Source: Dermacentor variabilis (Eukaryota; Arthropoda; Arachnida; Ixodida; Ixodidae). From it: 64,000 nt of DNA. Under the pieces are notes generated by a model. It made no database searches, was not told where the DNA came from, and saw nothing but the letters and a program-made list of their open reading frames with translations. Below, piece by piece: positions 41,220 through 53,399 of the stretch. Position 1 is the first letter of the stretch, and each line of letters opens with the position of its first letter. The position numbers were made by a program, and so were the translations under genes. The stretch is taken from the NCBI RefSeq assembly GCF_050947875.1, contig NC_134577.1, positions 72,419,139 to 72,483,138 of the forward strand, read 5' to 3'.

Positions 41220-41840
41220 ACTGAGTGGAGTGATCACATTAGGTAATTTGCAGGACGTAGGACGTGAGATAACTGGAGAGAGCTGGCAGAGATCTTCGTA
41301 GCGGTTTGGACAGGAATGAGATAATTATATTTACGTTGAGATGGCACCGGTGGCCCAAACAGCGGCGCGCACGTATGCTGCTGGTGCTGCTGAGGCGGTG
41401 CTAGAGAGAAGAAAATACTAAATATACAAATATCTTAAACACCTTCTATGTTTTTTCTAGCTTCTTTATTTAACGCCGCAGCAGTTCTTATGAAATTATT
41501 CTTGAGAATTAGTGGTGTTGTCAACACTTTCTCGCCTTTGGCGAAATGTATATTTTGGGATGTCATGTCCATGCACAAAGCCCATGGTTCGCAGCCGAAT
41601 TAGTTTCCTGTTGTGGCGATTGTGTAAAACCGAACATCCTGAAGAAAGATAAAAGCAAAAAGGAACTTGCTGGCATCTGCTCCTAGTTTTTTCCTTTGAT
41701 AACCTTCATTTTGTCTTTTTCATCATATTCTTCTTATTACGTGCACTCATAACATATCTTTGTTCGAATTTATGTAACGATCAGGATTAACAAATTGGCT
41801 AACGCCAAAAAAAAAACTTGAGTAACCGTTTGCACTACAA
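41220..41840. other. No gene recognised
   Basis: AT-rich, no motif seen. Confidence 0.5.
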
Positions 41841-41845
41841 TTCTA

Positions 41846-41905
41846 GGACCAGTGCGCCGGAGAGGCGGTCGTCCCTGGTTCGAGTCCCGGGCCAGGGCGA
41901 ATTTT
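41846..41905 (+). mobile_element. tRNA-like SINE fragment
   Basis: The 3' half of a tRNA-like unit is visible, with a perfect B box (CTGGTTCGAGTCCCGGGCCA) followed by GGGCGAATTTTTCTTCA, a junction I recognise from tick SINEs. The 5' half (AGTGCGCCGGAGAGGCGGTC) is decayed, so it is not a functional tRNA gene. Confidence 0.65.
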
Positions 41906-41909
41906 TCTT

Positions 41910-44900
41910 CATCAAGGAGGCTTTTCTTTCGAGGAACGCGTGTGGGTTCCCTATGGAGCAATTGCTATCATTGGGTGAATGTTTCATTTTCCCTTTATTA
42001 ATTACTTCTTTGCACCTTGCGGGCTTCCGCAGAACTATTTCGTAAATTAATAAGGGAATTTAAAACTCCGTAATCTAGAAGCTTGCTCAAGATTACGTCA
42101 CGAAATACTTCCATTATACTCCGCAAGCCCTAACAAGCCTCGTTTCTTCCCGTTAGGCCTATACTCGGCGACAGGGACGGTGACGCTTTAGGAAAACATT
42201 CCGTGGTGGCACATAGGCCAATATATTGTTGTGCTGATTTTATCGGGGGTCGAAGAGACGTACGTACTGGTTGCGGGTATCCCGTAAGTACTTGCTTGGG
42301 TGCGCAATTGAACAATTTATAATTGCCGGTTGGCTGAGTAGTTCATGAAAGCTGTGTACAGAGCATAGCCGTACTTGTTTGTTTACACGTGCATGCAAGC
42401 GGTGCGCCTGTTTCACTTCCACCAAACCTCCCGCTGCCATAGTACGCCAGCCACCTCGCGACGCTTTGTCGTCTTCGTGTTACTACGCTGCGAGCAAATA
42501 TGGTTCAACCGATTCAAGATGAGACGCCATATCCTTGAACATGCAACACCTGGCGTGATAACCGGTGAACTGTCAGGAATAACTCTCAGAAATAGCCGCA
42601 AAAACTTCGCGAAGGGAGCACAAAAATGGTCCGTCTATCCTCCCCAACGACCTACACACAAATTTATAAAATACACGTCTTTTGCCATGCAAAAACATGG
42701 TCAGCAGGGGAATACATTTTAAAACCGACTGGTACGTAGTGTACAGGAACCCAGAACCGAGAATGCGATACGAACGAGCGGTTTACTCCCATTTCGCGTT
42801 TTCTGTTGTTTAAATTGAAGAGTCATAGAATGCAAAAGTGACTTCGTGGCCTCAAGAAGGGAGCCTCTCCTTCATACGCTGCGGAGATTATTTGCAAAAT
42901 ATCGAGGATCAGCCTACAGAACGCTAAAAAAGTACAAATTAGCACGCATTCTTGACGCTCAAGATACTATAATACTTTTTTTGCCAGGATGCCTTAAGAA
43001 AACGGCAGAACTGTGAATGTTTCTCAGCGCTCACAGAACATTTCGTCTTCAGCCTATGCTTTTAGATTGTTTCTCCGCACATATAGCGAGGTACACAACA
43101 AATGCGTCTACAGTCGGCTCAATGTATTTGGCTTCCAAATCTGATCGTCTATTACCCACTCCGGGACCTGTCCTGAGAATTTGCCAAAGCAGACATTGCT
43201 CTGCAAACACTAGTCAGCACGTCAGGCGCCTAAGATGTTTCTGGTCAGTGCGGTTACAGGCAGAGGCATACAACGTATGACAGTTTATGCGGTTAGTTGC
43301 AACAGTTACTACTATGCTTCGAGCAACAGCCTCTGAGCGGTTGTGGAAGACCGTGACACAGTCTGTCCTGCGTAAGGCTTTCATTAACCAAATAATTCTG
43401 TCCATAGAAAATTTTGTTTCACGAGATTTCTCGCACCTTTAAAGTCAAGAAAAGTGCGCAGATGCGGTACGAAATACAAATTTCGAAATGTTTAGTGATT
43501 GTTCTCAAGTTTACAGAAGTTGTATTCCATGCGGGCACTGAATACTTGAATTTCACATACAAGAAGACAATGTAATTTATTTCTAGAATGTGTAGATAGA
43601 CGTCATCAAGCCCCTACATATATATGCGCGATGCAAAACACAGCGAAAAACAATGAAAGAAGTGAGTCCAGCGCATGATATCCTGACACCGAGAGCAAAC
43701 AATCAGTCATCTGCTTTCGAACTAGTTTTAAGAAAACATATTTCACTGTATTCAAACGAGCAGCACTGTTTCAATCAGAGTAGTTCTATTTTGTATGAGA
43801 TACGTTTCAATTTATTGTATGTCATCGGTCCTTTTGCTTTTTGATGCACATCTTGGCGTGCACAATTATGGCCCCAGCGCCTGAAGGGGAAATAGCTTTG
43901 CGACTTCCGTCAGCATATTTTTACTCAAAACGTAACAAATGCGGATGATTTACAATGCTTACTATAGTTGCTGTCTATACTGTCTGCTTTTTGCACACAC
44001 GCATGAATTCCCTTGCTGACAGAAACAATCGTAAAACTACGGGGCATGCTTATATTTATTATGAACAAGCTAAGAACACCTGCGGCAACGATGACGTCTG
44101 GAAACAAGTGAAAGATGCTTAAGTCAAATGTCATGGCAAAACCAAAAAGCAAGTGACTGCTCATGTATTACTGCACTGAAACGTTGCACTACGACTGGAT
44201 ATGCTAGACTTAACAGATATTACGCGACTTGAAAATTGTTGCAGACGGTGAAGCATAAAATTGAAAAAATAAATGCAGCTGCTTATCGGCAGGCAGCTGT
44301 TTCTAATGTAGTGATGAGCTCACTGACAGTTCTCTTCCGAAACGGCTTAGAAATTGTCTTGGACCTGTGGAATATAGTCAAACTGCATCAAACCGAAAAT
44401 TAAAACAGCAGATAGCCCTAAATGTTAAAATTTTACTGACTGGACGAATGCCTTGGTCCTACTTTCAGATTCTGCTCCTGTTACGACCGATTCATGCGGT
44501 GCAGTATCTGATCCTACATTCGTAACAAAGTCAAGTGTGTCCGCGTAGGAACAATCTCTGCCGTCAGGGCGACACATTTTTCTTGAGAGAGGGCCATTTT
44601 TTGTGACGACAAAATATCTTCCATATCGAGAAATCGCATCTTTAAGACAAATATTCGGGGCTATTCTCCTTCAGGCGCACCTTCGTTAAGAAATGAGACA
44701 TGTGTTGCTTTCATTTATGAGATATTGCACTTCTGTATATATATGGCGCCACGCCATGTCCAGGGAACGGTAGAAATAGCAAATGAATTGCAGAGAGAGG
44801 TCAAAGAGACAATAAAGAAACAACAAACAAGGATCGCGAAAAACTCAAAGCATGAGAAATGCAGAGCAGTTAAAAAAATAGCCCGATCACACATCGCATT

Positions 44901-47900
44901 TGCCCCTGCATTCAATGTCTCAAAAGCCAAAGCCTCTACCCGTTACCTGTGTTGTGAAGGTACGACAAAACAAATTGAACTCATCGATAAGACTACTAAG
45001 TCTCTGCGTTTGCTCGCGTAGAGCAGCAAACACACGCGCATTTTCTAAACAGCTTATTATGAAGGTGGGGCAATGAAAGAAATTTCCGGATCGAGTGATC
45101 GCTAGGCTTGCATGTGCCTCACCATTCCAACTGCATCCCATGAATCACAAGCCACTCAAACTTTTCGAATGACAGTCCTGCAGCGTGCCGAATAGCAAAA
45201 TTCTTCTTCGGAAATTCTCCACTAGTGAAATCAGTGGCACGATTATTGATCCCAGCTTAATATGGCAGGCTTTTAGAAGTTTTAAGGCATACGACACTAG
45301 TAGATTTTCCGGTTCTTCAAAATGCCCTTTATTTTCGTTATTAATGCGCTCGTAAGCGAGCGCCATAAATAGCTCAAACACCACTTGATCTTCCCAGAGG
45401 CGAAAGAGGCAAACCTTATTTGGACATGATTTTTGCAAAGGGGAGCGCATAAGTGTTGCGGTAAAGGGTGATGTGAAACCAACTAGGCCAACAGCTTACT
45501 ATTTTATTATAATTTTGACAGGACCATACGAAGCAACACCTCTCCACAATCAACGACGGTATGCATGAGCGCGCAAGGAAGTATGGAGCAAAGTATGCCG
45601 TCGCGACATATCCTAAGCTTCCTGCGGCAACATGGACGAGAAGGTAATCAAAGTGAGCGGAGCTCCGACACTGAAGCTTGTTTTCACGAGGAAAAGCATC
45701 GAATCCCCAGGCGTATAAAGAATGAAGGAGAGATCGCGGTATAAGGAAAGTGACGCAGTAATCGGAAAAGCGACACGTCGCGTTGGGGAAAAAATCCTTT
45801 CACGGGGTTCCGCCACTGCAGGCTGCGCTGCCACTGACGGGGATCAGCTCATTAGTGCAACGTCTTACGTGTCGGCGTGAGCACGTGACAGCCCCATCCA
45901 AGGAACTGTGGCTATGTGGTCCCTCGAAGGAACCACCACGTATGAGGTTCGATGTCGCCAGGAGACAATCGCAAATCTTAAGCAACGGCATTGCACATCG
46001 TTGCGCTTGGGAGACGGCGTAACCACAGAGATGACTTACCGGAGGTTTTCGGGATGCCCATGTGTTTAACAATGTCACCTGCGTTAAGACCCGTAACGAA
46101 TACTATAAATGAAGGGAGTTTGAGTTTAAAAAGCGCTGTGCAATAAGCTTTCCTCCTCCATAAAGTCATTGCAACCGTGTTTTCTTGCATTTTTGTGGCT
46201 CTGACTTTGATGGCCTAAGCACTGCAATAGTGTTGACGAGCACGCGCGGGGGAAGCCTCGATTAAAATTACGTGGAAGTTCCCTAAATATTGTTTGCTTT
46301 AGCACATAATGTTTGAGGGCAGCTACTGGACACAAAAACCCGCGCGCTCTGACTACGAACCTTGGGAACCCATCGCTTGGTTCATAGAAACTGACACGAA
46401 CGATCATGCTTAGTGCCCAAGGCAACGGCCGTAGGAATGCTCTTCTCTTTTATGGTTCAGAGAACAAAACTCATCTAGTCTACGATTATTCACGGCACAA
46501 AACGAGCACGTGGATGAGTGATCTGTACTGTTTTATTTGTTGGCAAATAGCGGCCAACTTCATGTAGCACTTAAGGAATGAGCAGTTTATAATTATCTGC
46601 TTCCATAGACTTCCCCTTGGTCCTAATTTATAATCTGTCTAAAAAGTTATCGCCAACAAAAAGGTCCGATTGAGCAAAGATCTATTTTCTCCCAGAGTAA
46701 GAAAATCCTCCAGCTCTATGGACATAGCAACTGCGAAATGCGTATTTTATGTAATTTAACTAAAATTTATGCGCTTCCGTAATAAATGCGACTAGACCCA
46801 TAGACGCAATTGCGAAAATATAGGATACGGCATTTCCAAAGTTCTACAGAGAAGCAAAAAAAAGAAACAAATCGCTTCGAAGGCCGTACATAAGCGCTTT
46901 AAGAAGTCACTTACGTAGTGCGAGAAAGTTGTCATTTAGCATTGCCTTACCTCGCAAGCCCAAGTTTGGCTCATGCCCTGGACCATTTTGAAGGAACTGT
47001 GAAGAAGCTAATCTTATCACACATAGGTGTCATACTGCCGAGTTTATAAACTATGACCAGGTAATTAAAAAAATATATTTCCTTTGCATCCTAATATTTA
47101 GGGATGAAGATTTATGCTATTGTGTTATCTTCTGCTGGTTGCAATAAAGAGCTTCACTGAGCAGCGTTGAAGAAGCTACGCGACATACATTTTGAAGTGT
47201 AATGTAGTCCCACATATCCCGCATATTCGTTTGAATGATGCAAGTGGTTCGACGTCTCCAAGCTTTATTTTTATTAACTGAGTAGTTCTAACGTGCACCT
47301 AAAACAATATGTGTAACAGTTTCGGCATACATCCACCAGAGATCTAAACAGCAGCTTGTCAGAATCAACGCAGTGAGTTTAATGCGCATATTAAACTATC
47401 AACTGCACCACCTTAATAAAATGTGCACTACTACTGTTGACATGGTTTTTAATGGCAGTACTGCTCTTTCTTTTTTCTCAAATGGTAAACTCCTTTCTTT
47501 GTATAATGTAACATTTCATTTTGTTTATTTTCTAAAGTGCTTCTCGCTATATTTTGTGTTTTACTTCGATTCTACATGAACTGCTTATTGTGTATGCACT
47601 TGGCCTCTCGTGCTTAAGCCTACGAAGGCTTGCAGTATATCATATGTAAATAAACAAATAAGTAAATTCACAAGTCCGCTGGAACGCTTTCATGGTATAT
47701 TTTCTTGGTTCAGCATATGAATACGATGATAAAAATGAGCCAGATTTCGCACCGTACTGAGAATATCTTTACGCGTAACGCCATCCGGCAACAGTATAAA
47801 CTATCATATTAAAAAATCTTAGTTTGCATCTGCTTATGTACAATGCGTACGCCATATTATATTTTCCATTTGCACAGCCTAAACGTTCGAATCCACAGGC

Positions 47901-48200
47901 CGATCGAGTGTGTCTAAGGTGACAGATATATAAGCTTATTTGCGTGTTCTCGAAGCTTTCCACCTCACGGGGCACCGAAGCAGCTCAACCAAGTGTTCTC
48001 GGGTGGCACTAAGAGTGAGACTCACTCCAAATATAACACGACCAGAGCCTCTGATGCACCAGAAATGTAGGACCAACAACAAAAGTGTGATTCGTGGCTG
48101 ACAACACATTAACCTTCCTCATTTCCTCTTGATCGCGTAATCTCGTACCATAAAGTGCGTCGTCAACGAATCATCTCCTTCTATAACATTGTCAACAGAT
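41910..48200. other. Long stretch without recognised genes
   Basis: Both strands hold only short open frames (up to 115 codons) with no domain, conserved motif or clear splice structure. No LTR, LINE or SINE signature was recognised by eye. It is probably intergenic or intronic DNA with repeats too old for me to identify. Confidence 0.4.
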
Positions 48201-48680
48201 GCGACCTCATCCCAATTTTCTCTCAGGAGAGCGTGACTACCTGCTTCATCATCTCTATTCCCTCCTCCTTGCGTTGATAGCTTGCGAGGGAAACACAGGG
48301 CCCAGCTTTCTTTCACGCCCTCGCCACCTCGTTAAGGCGCATCCACGTCCCATCCGTCTTGTCCACCGGAACCACCCTTGAGGCGCCCCGCAGAAGGACC
48401 CGCTGTAGCCATCGTCGCCTTCGTGGCAAAAACGCGCCCAAACCCTCTCTCAGTGCCTTTCTCAGGTGCACGTCGCCAGAGGTGCGCAGAAAGAAAAAGT
48501 TGGGCTCTTACGAGGCCGCGGTCTCAGCCAGCGCCGCCTAACGAACCGCACCTCCGCAGGGCAAACCATCACTCGCGTTTCCGCTGAGCTAAACAACTCC
48601 TCACCTCCGCACGGCTCCCAGCGCGTTGATAACTTCTGGAGAACACATCGCGGAGGCTGACATTTTTTCTTTCGTTGGCG
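48200..48680. other. GC/CpG-rich island
   Basis: The composition shifts to GC-rich with many CG dinucleotides between about 48240 and 48650, unlike its flanks. Three plus frames are open for 60-69 codons. It could be a promoter/first-exon region or a GC-rich repeat; no motif separates these. Confidence 0.3.
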
Positions 48681-48904
48681 CCAATAGTTGTTACCATGTT
48701 CTATTGCCTCGGAGGGGTGGGGGTGGGGGGTGGGGGGCGTTGCTTGCTTTATACATGAACGGCGGCCGGCTCTTGACTAGGAGAGATGTGAGCATGCTCT
48801 CTCGGGATTCGCTCCCGATTCTTTGAGCAGTCTGCCTGCCCCTGGGGAGAGAACGTCCTTCAGAGAGCGTCAGGTGTTTACCGGAAACACACTCTCCTGC
48901 AACA

Positions 48905-49084
48905 AGTTTGGGGTTCGATTCCCGACCACGGCGGTGACGTTTCATTGGGAACGGCACGCAACAGCACATGTGTACTTATATTTATGCATGAGCTAAACAA
49001 TTCCAGGTCGCCATTATAAACCGAAGCCCTCAACTACGGCGTGTCTAATAGGCGAAGTGTTGCTTTCTGACATTAAACCCAGGA
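48905..49084 (+). mobile_element. tRNA-derived SINE copy (3' part)
   Basis: The B box and end of the tRNA-like head are visible (GGGGTTCGATTCCCGACCAC), then GGCGGTGACGTTTCATTGGG. The diverged body has CAGGTCGCCATTATAAACCG and CTACGGCGTGTCTAATAGGC, ending ATTAAACCC. The A-box half is displaced or absent. It is the same family as 18746. Confidence 0.75.
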
Positions 49085-49189
49085 TTCGTTCAGAGCCAAT
49101 TTACCCGCCTCAGCTCTGAGAACGCGAACCGCGGTTTTGCTCTCTATTTGTCATTCGGGACAGTATTGATCAGTGATTGAACCGCGATT

Positions 49190-49548
49190 GAGAGATCTGC
49201 AATACGATAACGCACTATCGCAGGCACATCGTTTTATTTCATATTTCTCGAGCTTCCGTTAAAGGCCGGAAAAATGGGAGCACGCAGCACCTACGTAGAC
49301 ACAAAAAATTGGATCGGTAGTTTCGGAACCTCCTCTACAACGCTACGAAACACACTTGGCCCTAAAGTGAATATTAAAAATGTTGCATAATTCATCGTAG
49401 GTAATTAACTAATTAAGTGGAATATAAATAATACTCTAGCGAGCGCCACGTGACGGCAAACTCTATGCCATTGGTTTCATTCAGCTGCGGCTAACCACTC
49501 TTTTTTTTAACCCTGGCAAAAGGTAAGTGAAACGCCCTGTATACAGCT
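49190..49548 (-). mobile_element. MITE-like repeat end (AGGGCGTTTCAC terminus) interrupting a LINE relic
   Basis: On the minus strand it begins AGGGCGTTTCACTTACCTTT at about 49548, similar to the CAGGGTGTTTCAG end of the element at 17053, and continues TTGCCAGGGTTAAAAAAAAG. I know this sequence as a repeated tick element. The opposite terminus was not identified; the left limit is approximate. Confidence 0.5.
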
Positions 49549-50240
49549 TCGCTGTAAAAGCACATGAAGAGACCAGGATTGGGGGTAAGCCATCTGGTTC
49601 AGAGGCACTGTTTTCTTTCAGGCGTTCTAAGATCAACACAGTTCCTCGCTTTTCCGATACAATGTCCGCCATAGATTGGGCACTGGTTCAAAGTCAAGAC
49701 GAAAGTCGGCAAGGCTAATAGTGTTGTTTTCAGTGGCAGAAAACACCGAGTTGAAAAAACGCGTTAAAGCACTTGGCTTTCTCCAAATTATCGTAAGTGT
49801 TAATTCCATGATGATCGAATAGTTCAAAGGACAACTCATCTTTTATATTTGTTTTAATATGCTGCCAAAATGCTTTAGGGTGATTACGGATGCGCAAGTC
49901 GAAGGACTGGAAGTAGGAAAATTTGGCTTTTTTAACCGAAGCATTCGTATGTTTTGTTATCTTTCTTTACTGGTTCTTGCTTTCTTGCAATTGATCTCTT
50001 GCAATTGAATTGTAACTCTTCAAGGACCCTGCGCACCTATTTTGTCAGCAATGGCTCGCTACTGCTGCCACGTTTCGTCATCAGCCATGACGGCAGGCAT
50101 CGCTCACGCAAATCAAAATGTTTATCTTTCAGTGTGCTCCACTGTTCATCTACGCTTAACGATTCAGACAATGTTTCGCTCAAATTATGATACACGCGCT
50201 ATCTCGGCGACACGTGCTAGCCGATAATTTTAAATGCGTC
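49549..50240 (-). pseudogene. LINE relic (linker between endonuclease and reverse transcriptase)
   Basis: In broken minus frames it reads FWQHIKTNIKDELSFE, DNLEKAKCFNAFF, then ILERLKENSASEPDG, the typical 'L..L....SxGPDGIP' start of a CR1/Jockey-type RT, and SCAFTAKLYTG. Reading stops at the MITE terminus at about 49548. Upstream to about 50240 the similarity fades. Stops and frameshifts show it is inactive. Confidence 0.7.
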
Positions 50241-50249
50241 TAATGCCAC

Positions 50250-51180
50250 AATCTTGAAATTTAGCATAGTGAAAGTTGCATTTCCGCCAATGCACAACTG
50301 CGATCGCTGATACCAGGCAATATAACGGTAGACTGAACTGCCGATGGTTGACCAGTCAATAATAAATTCACGACATTACAGCCATGGGTTGTGCGCGTGA
50401 GAAACTGTAGTTTCATGTGAAGAACCGGCGCTAAGAACGTAGGCAGCTGCCCATCAGGCTATGCACGTCGCGTTGCACAAGAAGTCTTACATGGCCAGCG
50501 TCCAAAAAAACTGGTGAGGAAATTACGCGCTCATGCTCAAGCAGAGTACGAAGTACTTCATGGCAGCAGTTGGCATGCAGAGGAGTCAAATCCGAGTTTA
50601 TTGGAATGTTTATACAACCATAGTGCATCTCATTATTCTTGTTATTTCTAGAAAACAAACCGAACTAGCTTGCACTATGCGAAGGAGAACCACTACGAAA
50701 AAAAACTGCGTCTTTGTGAACAGCTAAAAGAATTTCGCGATTAGGTACCTTGAAAAACCGATATGGCTGCAAAAAAAAAAAAAAAGAAAGCAGCACATAC
50801 TTCAATAACCTGAACGGGGCTCAAACAATGAAGCAGTTGCGTGCTCTGCTCACGTGCCTTACGAAAAGAAATACGAGTGTTCCGCCCTGATGTGGAATAG
50901 GGGAGGAGTTTCGAGTCGTCTCCGAAGGAATCCAGTCGGATTAGATATTTGCGAAGCGAAGAAGACTAGACTGTTCCCCTCCGGCAGGGAATCGGATAGA
51001 GTAGCGATCGCTCTGCAGTCCAATTCGAAAAGGGGGCGTGGATCCTTCTCGGGTTTTAAGGCGTCGGCAGAACACGTTGCGTCTGCTCGCTGCAACAGAC
51101 GAGACTCACGCCGCTCTTGCAATATGGCCTCGTAGGCACGGAAGTTGGGCTCCTATCCTAAAACCAGGGAATATTAGAAA
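50250..51180. other. No gene recognised
   Basis: Short frames only. A poly(A) run at about 50770. No motif. Confidence 0.45.
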
Positions 51181-51186
51181 GATCTC

Positions 51187-51335
<149 letters not shown>

Positions 51336-51678
51336 TTTGTAAGTAACCGCTTGATTCCAGCCGAGCTCGTGCTACTACCACGAGGTTCAAGCTGTGCAAC
51401 TGTTGATGATACATATAGATGAAGTGACGAATGTATACAATGGATGACGATACGTGGAGATGATGAAGTTGAAAGTCAGGCATGTGTTGCGCTCACACTA
51501 ATTCCCTCTCGTTGTGGAAGCGACCGCCTGGCCACGCGGAAGTATTATGAAATGCGTCGAGATATGGTTTTAAGCGAGACACATGCACTATCTCTGTTCT
51601 ACGGCAGCGGTGATCGGATGGCGTTCTAAGGGGCGACACCCGGTAATTGACAGGTAATGCCTGCTCAATGACCGTGTG

Positions 51679-51690
51679 AGGTCCAATAAA
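51679..51690. repeat. Target-site duplication, left copy (hairpin retroposon)
   Basis: AGGTCCAATAAA, identical to 51856-51867. Confidence 0.88.
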
Positions 51691-51855
51691 TCATTAAAAC
51701 TTCTGTCTGGGCGAATTGGGGCACACTTGATATGAAAAATTATAACAGCGCTAACAGACGCAACAACAAAAGAACAAGGACGAGACACAAGCGCTGTGTC
51801 TCGTCCTTGTGCTTTTAGGGTTGCTTGTGTTAGCACTGTTATAATTTTCAAATAA
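51691..51855 (+). mobile_element. 165-bp hairpin retroposon inserted in Gypsy relic C
   Basis: It begins TCATTAAAACTTCTGTCTGG, then GCGAATTGGGGCACACTTGA. A long hairpin follows: TGAAAAATTATAACAGCGC...ACAAGGACGAGACACA, loop AGCGC, then TGTGTCTCGTCCTTGT...GCACTGTTATAATTTTCA. It ends AAATAA. The element sits between two copies of AGGTCCAATAAA. If one copy is taken away with the insert, the integrase frame of the host element continues without a shift. The A-rich end plus a 12-bp duplication suggests LINE-assisted retroposition; the source RNA is unknown and no tRNA-like boxes were seen. Confidence 0.85.
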
Positions 51856-51867
51856 AGGTCCAATAAA
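51856..51867. repeat. Target-site duplication, right copy (hairpin retroposon)
   Basis: AGGTCCAATAAA, identical to 51679-51690. Confidence 0.88.
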
Positions 51868-53399
51868 ACGTGTGAGATATTTTTCGCATAAGCAGGGAAC
51901 GCGCACTGGAGTCCAATGAAGAAATTCGTGGCCAGGAGAAAAAGTCACAGCTTGGTAAGTCGAGTCGTAAGGAGACTTGTGAGCTTCCTGGGAGATACCA
52001 GTGTTAAGGCGGGCGAGGTGAAAGCAGTCCGCGAAGCCAGTGCGAGGCGATCAATATATGGGAGGAGATCTTGTCTCTGGGCAGGCGATAGGCCAGGGCT
52101 CATGGTTGACAACGAGGGTGTACAAGAGGGATTACTTGGCGGCAATCTTGACTCGAGAGACGCCGTCAAAAGTGTGACAATTGTAGTGGGATGAGTGTCC
52201 ACAGCGCACGTGACGATTGATCCACGAGGCAGCAGTTGGGGTTCGAAAGTTTGGCTTAAGGCGGTAAGCGATGCAGGCCCCTCGGAGAAGCGAATAAGGT
52301 CAGGGGTAATCAGAATCTCTCGTGATAGGGTATTGCCGTAGGGTAGAATGAGTACGTCACCATCTACAATGTTGCAAGGGTTGACAAGAATAATACCTTC
52401 TCTAGGTGGACAAAGAACGTAATCGGAGGAGGTGACGAGACGAAAGTATTCTTCGCTGTTAGGAAGAGAATTTCCGGTGGTATCCAGTTGTATGAGGCGC
52501 TGACGACAAAAGATAGAAGCGGACGCAGAAGATAAGAAGTTACACCCCTAGATTACTTTGTGGGTACACTCACGAAATACCGCAAAACAATGTTCTGATG
52601 AATTCAGTCTAGAGACTCACGAACAGTACACTGCGCGATTGGACGAATTGGAGTTGGCCGCTGCACAAAGAGAATGGCCGGAGTAAGGCGTGGTCAGTTT
52701 TCGGAGGCAGGGCCGAAAGTCAGCACGAATAATCGAAATGACAGCGCCTGTATCAACGAGAGCTTCCACGTAGACAACTGCTACAAACACTGACATCAAG
52801 TTGGACGGTGGTTCCGGAGGAATTGTAGGCAGTGCAGTGAATGAAGTTCCCCTCCTAAAACTGCAACGGGGAGTTTTTCTAAAAGGCATTCGTGACATGA
52901 GAAGCGAGTCGGAGAGGCTACACCGAACGACGACGTGGAGACGGCGACCTGCGTCGAGATTCACGAGAATTCACAGCCGTTTCAGTTGGGTAGGATGGAG
53001 AAGGTGACCGGTGATAAGAGGAGCGGTAAGGCGTGCGCTGATAGCCCAATGCTGGATGGGCGCTTGTACGTCCCTCGGGAGCGTAGCCACCTTGCTAATC
53101 CTGTTGACGGCGTCGACAAAATCGGGAGATATTCCCTGGATAGCCACAGTAGTAGCAAATGGGTCTTGCAGGATACGGAGAGAAGTAGTGACGCTGTACA
53201 GGCACTGGCGGTGACAATGAAGCCACTGGGGGCTGGTCTTCTGGTGTAGGCAGAGGGGCGGTGATGGCTGGAGAGTGCGCCGCAACGTCGGCATACGTTG
53301 GTACCTGATTCGTGCAAGGGCCGTTGGAGCTCGGTAGATGAGATGCGGACGTGTTCTCTTGCCGAACGATGTCGCGCAAGCCGGTCGGTGGAGAAGGGA

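Larger units (their letters stand above)
51500..53390 (-). pseudogene. Ty3/Gypsy relic C, internally deleted (gag end, protease, linker, integrase end)
   Basis: Minus strand, right to left: a gag end with zinc knuckle CYYCGYPGNISRFCRRRQQD (about 53095-53155) and Pro-rich flank; protease with EALVDTGAVISIIRADF (about 52720-52770); the PR-RT linker (GDVLILPYGNTLSREILITP; LSPAQRQDLLPYIDR); then directly the integrase C-terminal domain (YDSTYQAVTFSPGHEFLHWT at about 51905-51965 and, after an insertion, TVIEQALPVNYRVSP and EIVHVSRLKPYL at about 51535-51675). RT, RNase H and the integrase core are missing, indicating a deletion of roughly 2-3 kb near 52050. Gag and linker wording is similar to the element at 1-2721, so they belong to related families. 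Confidence 0.88.
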
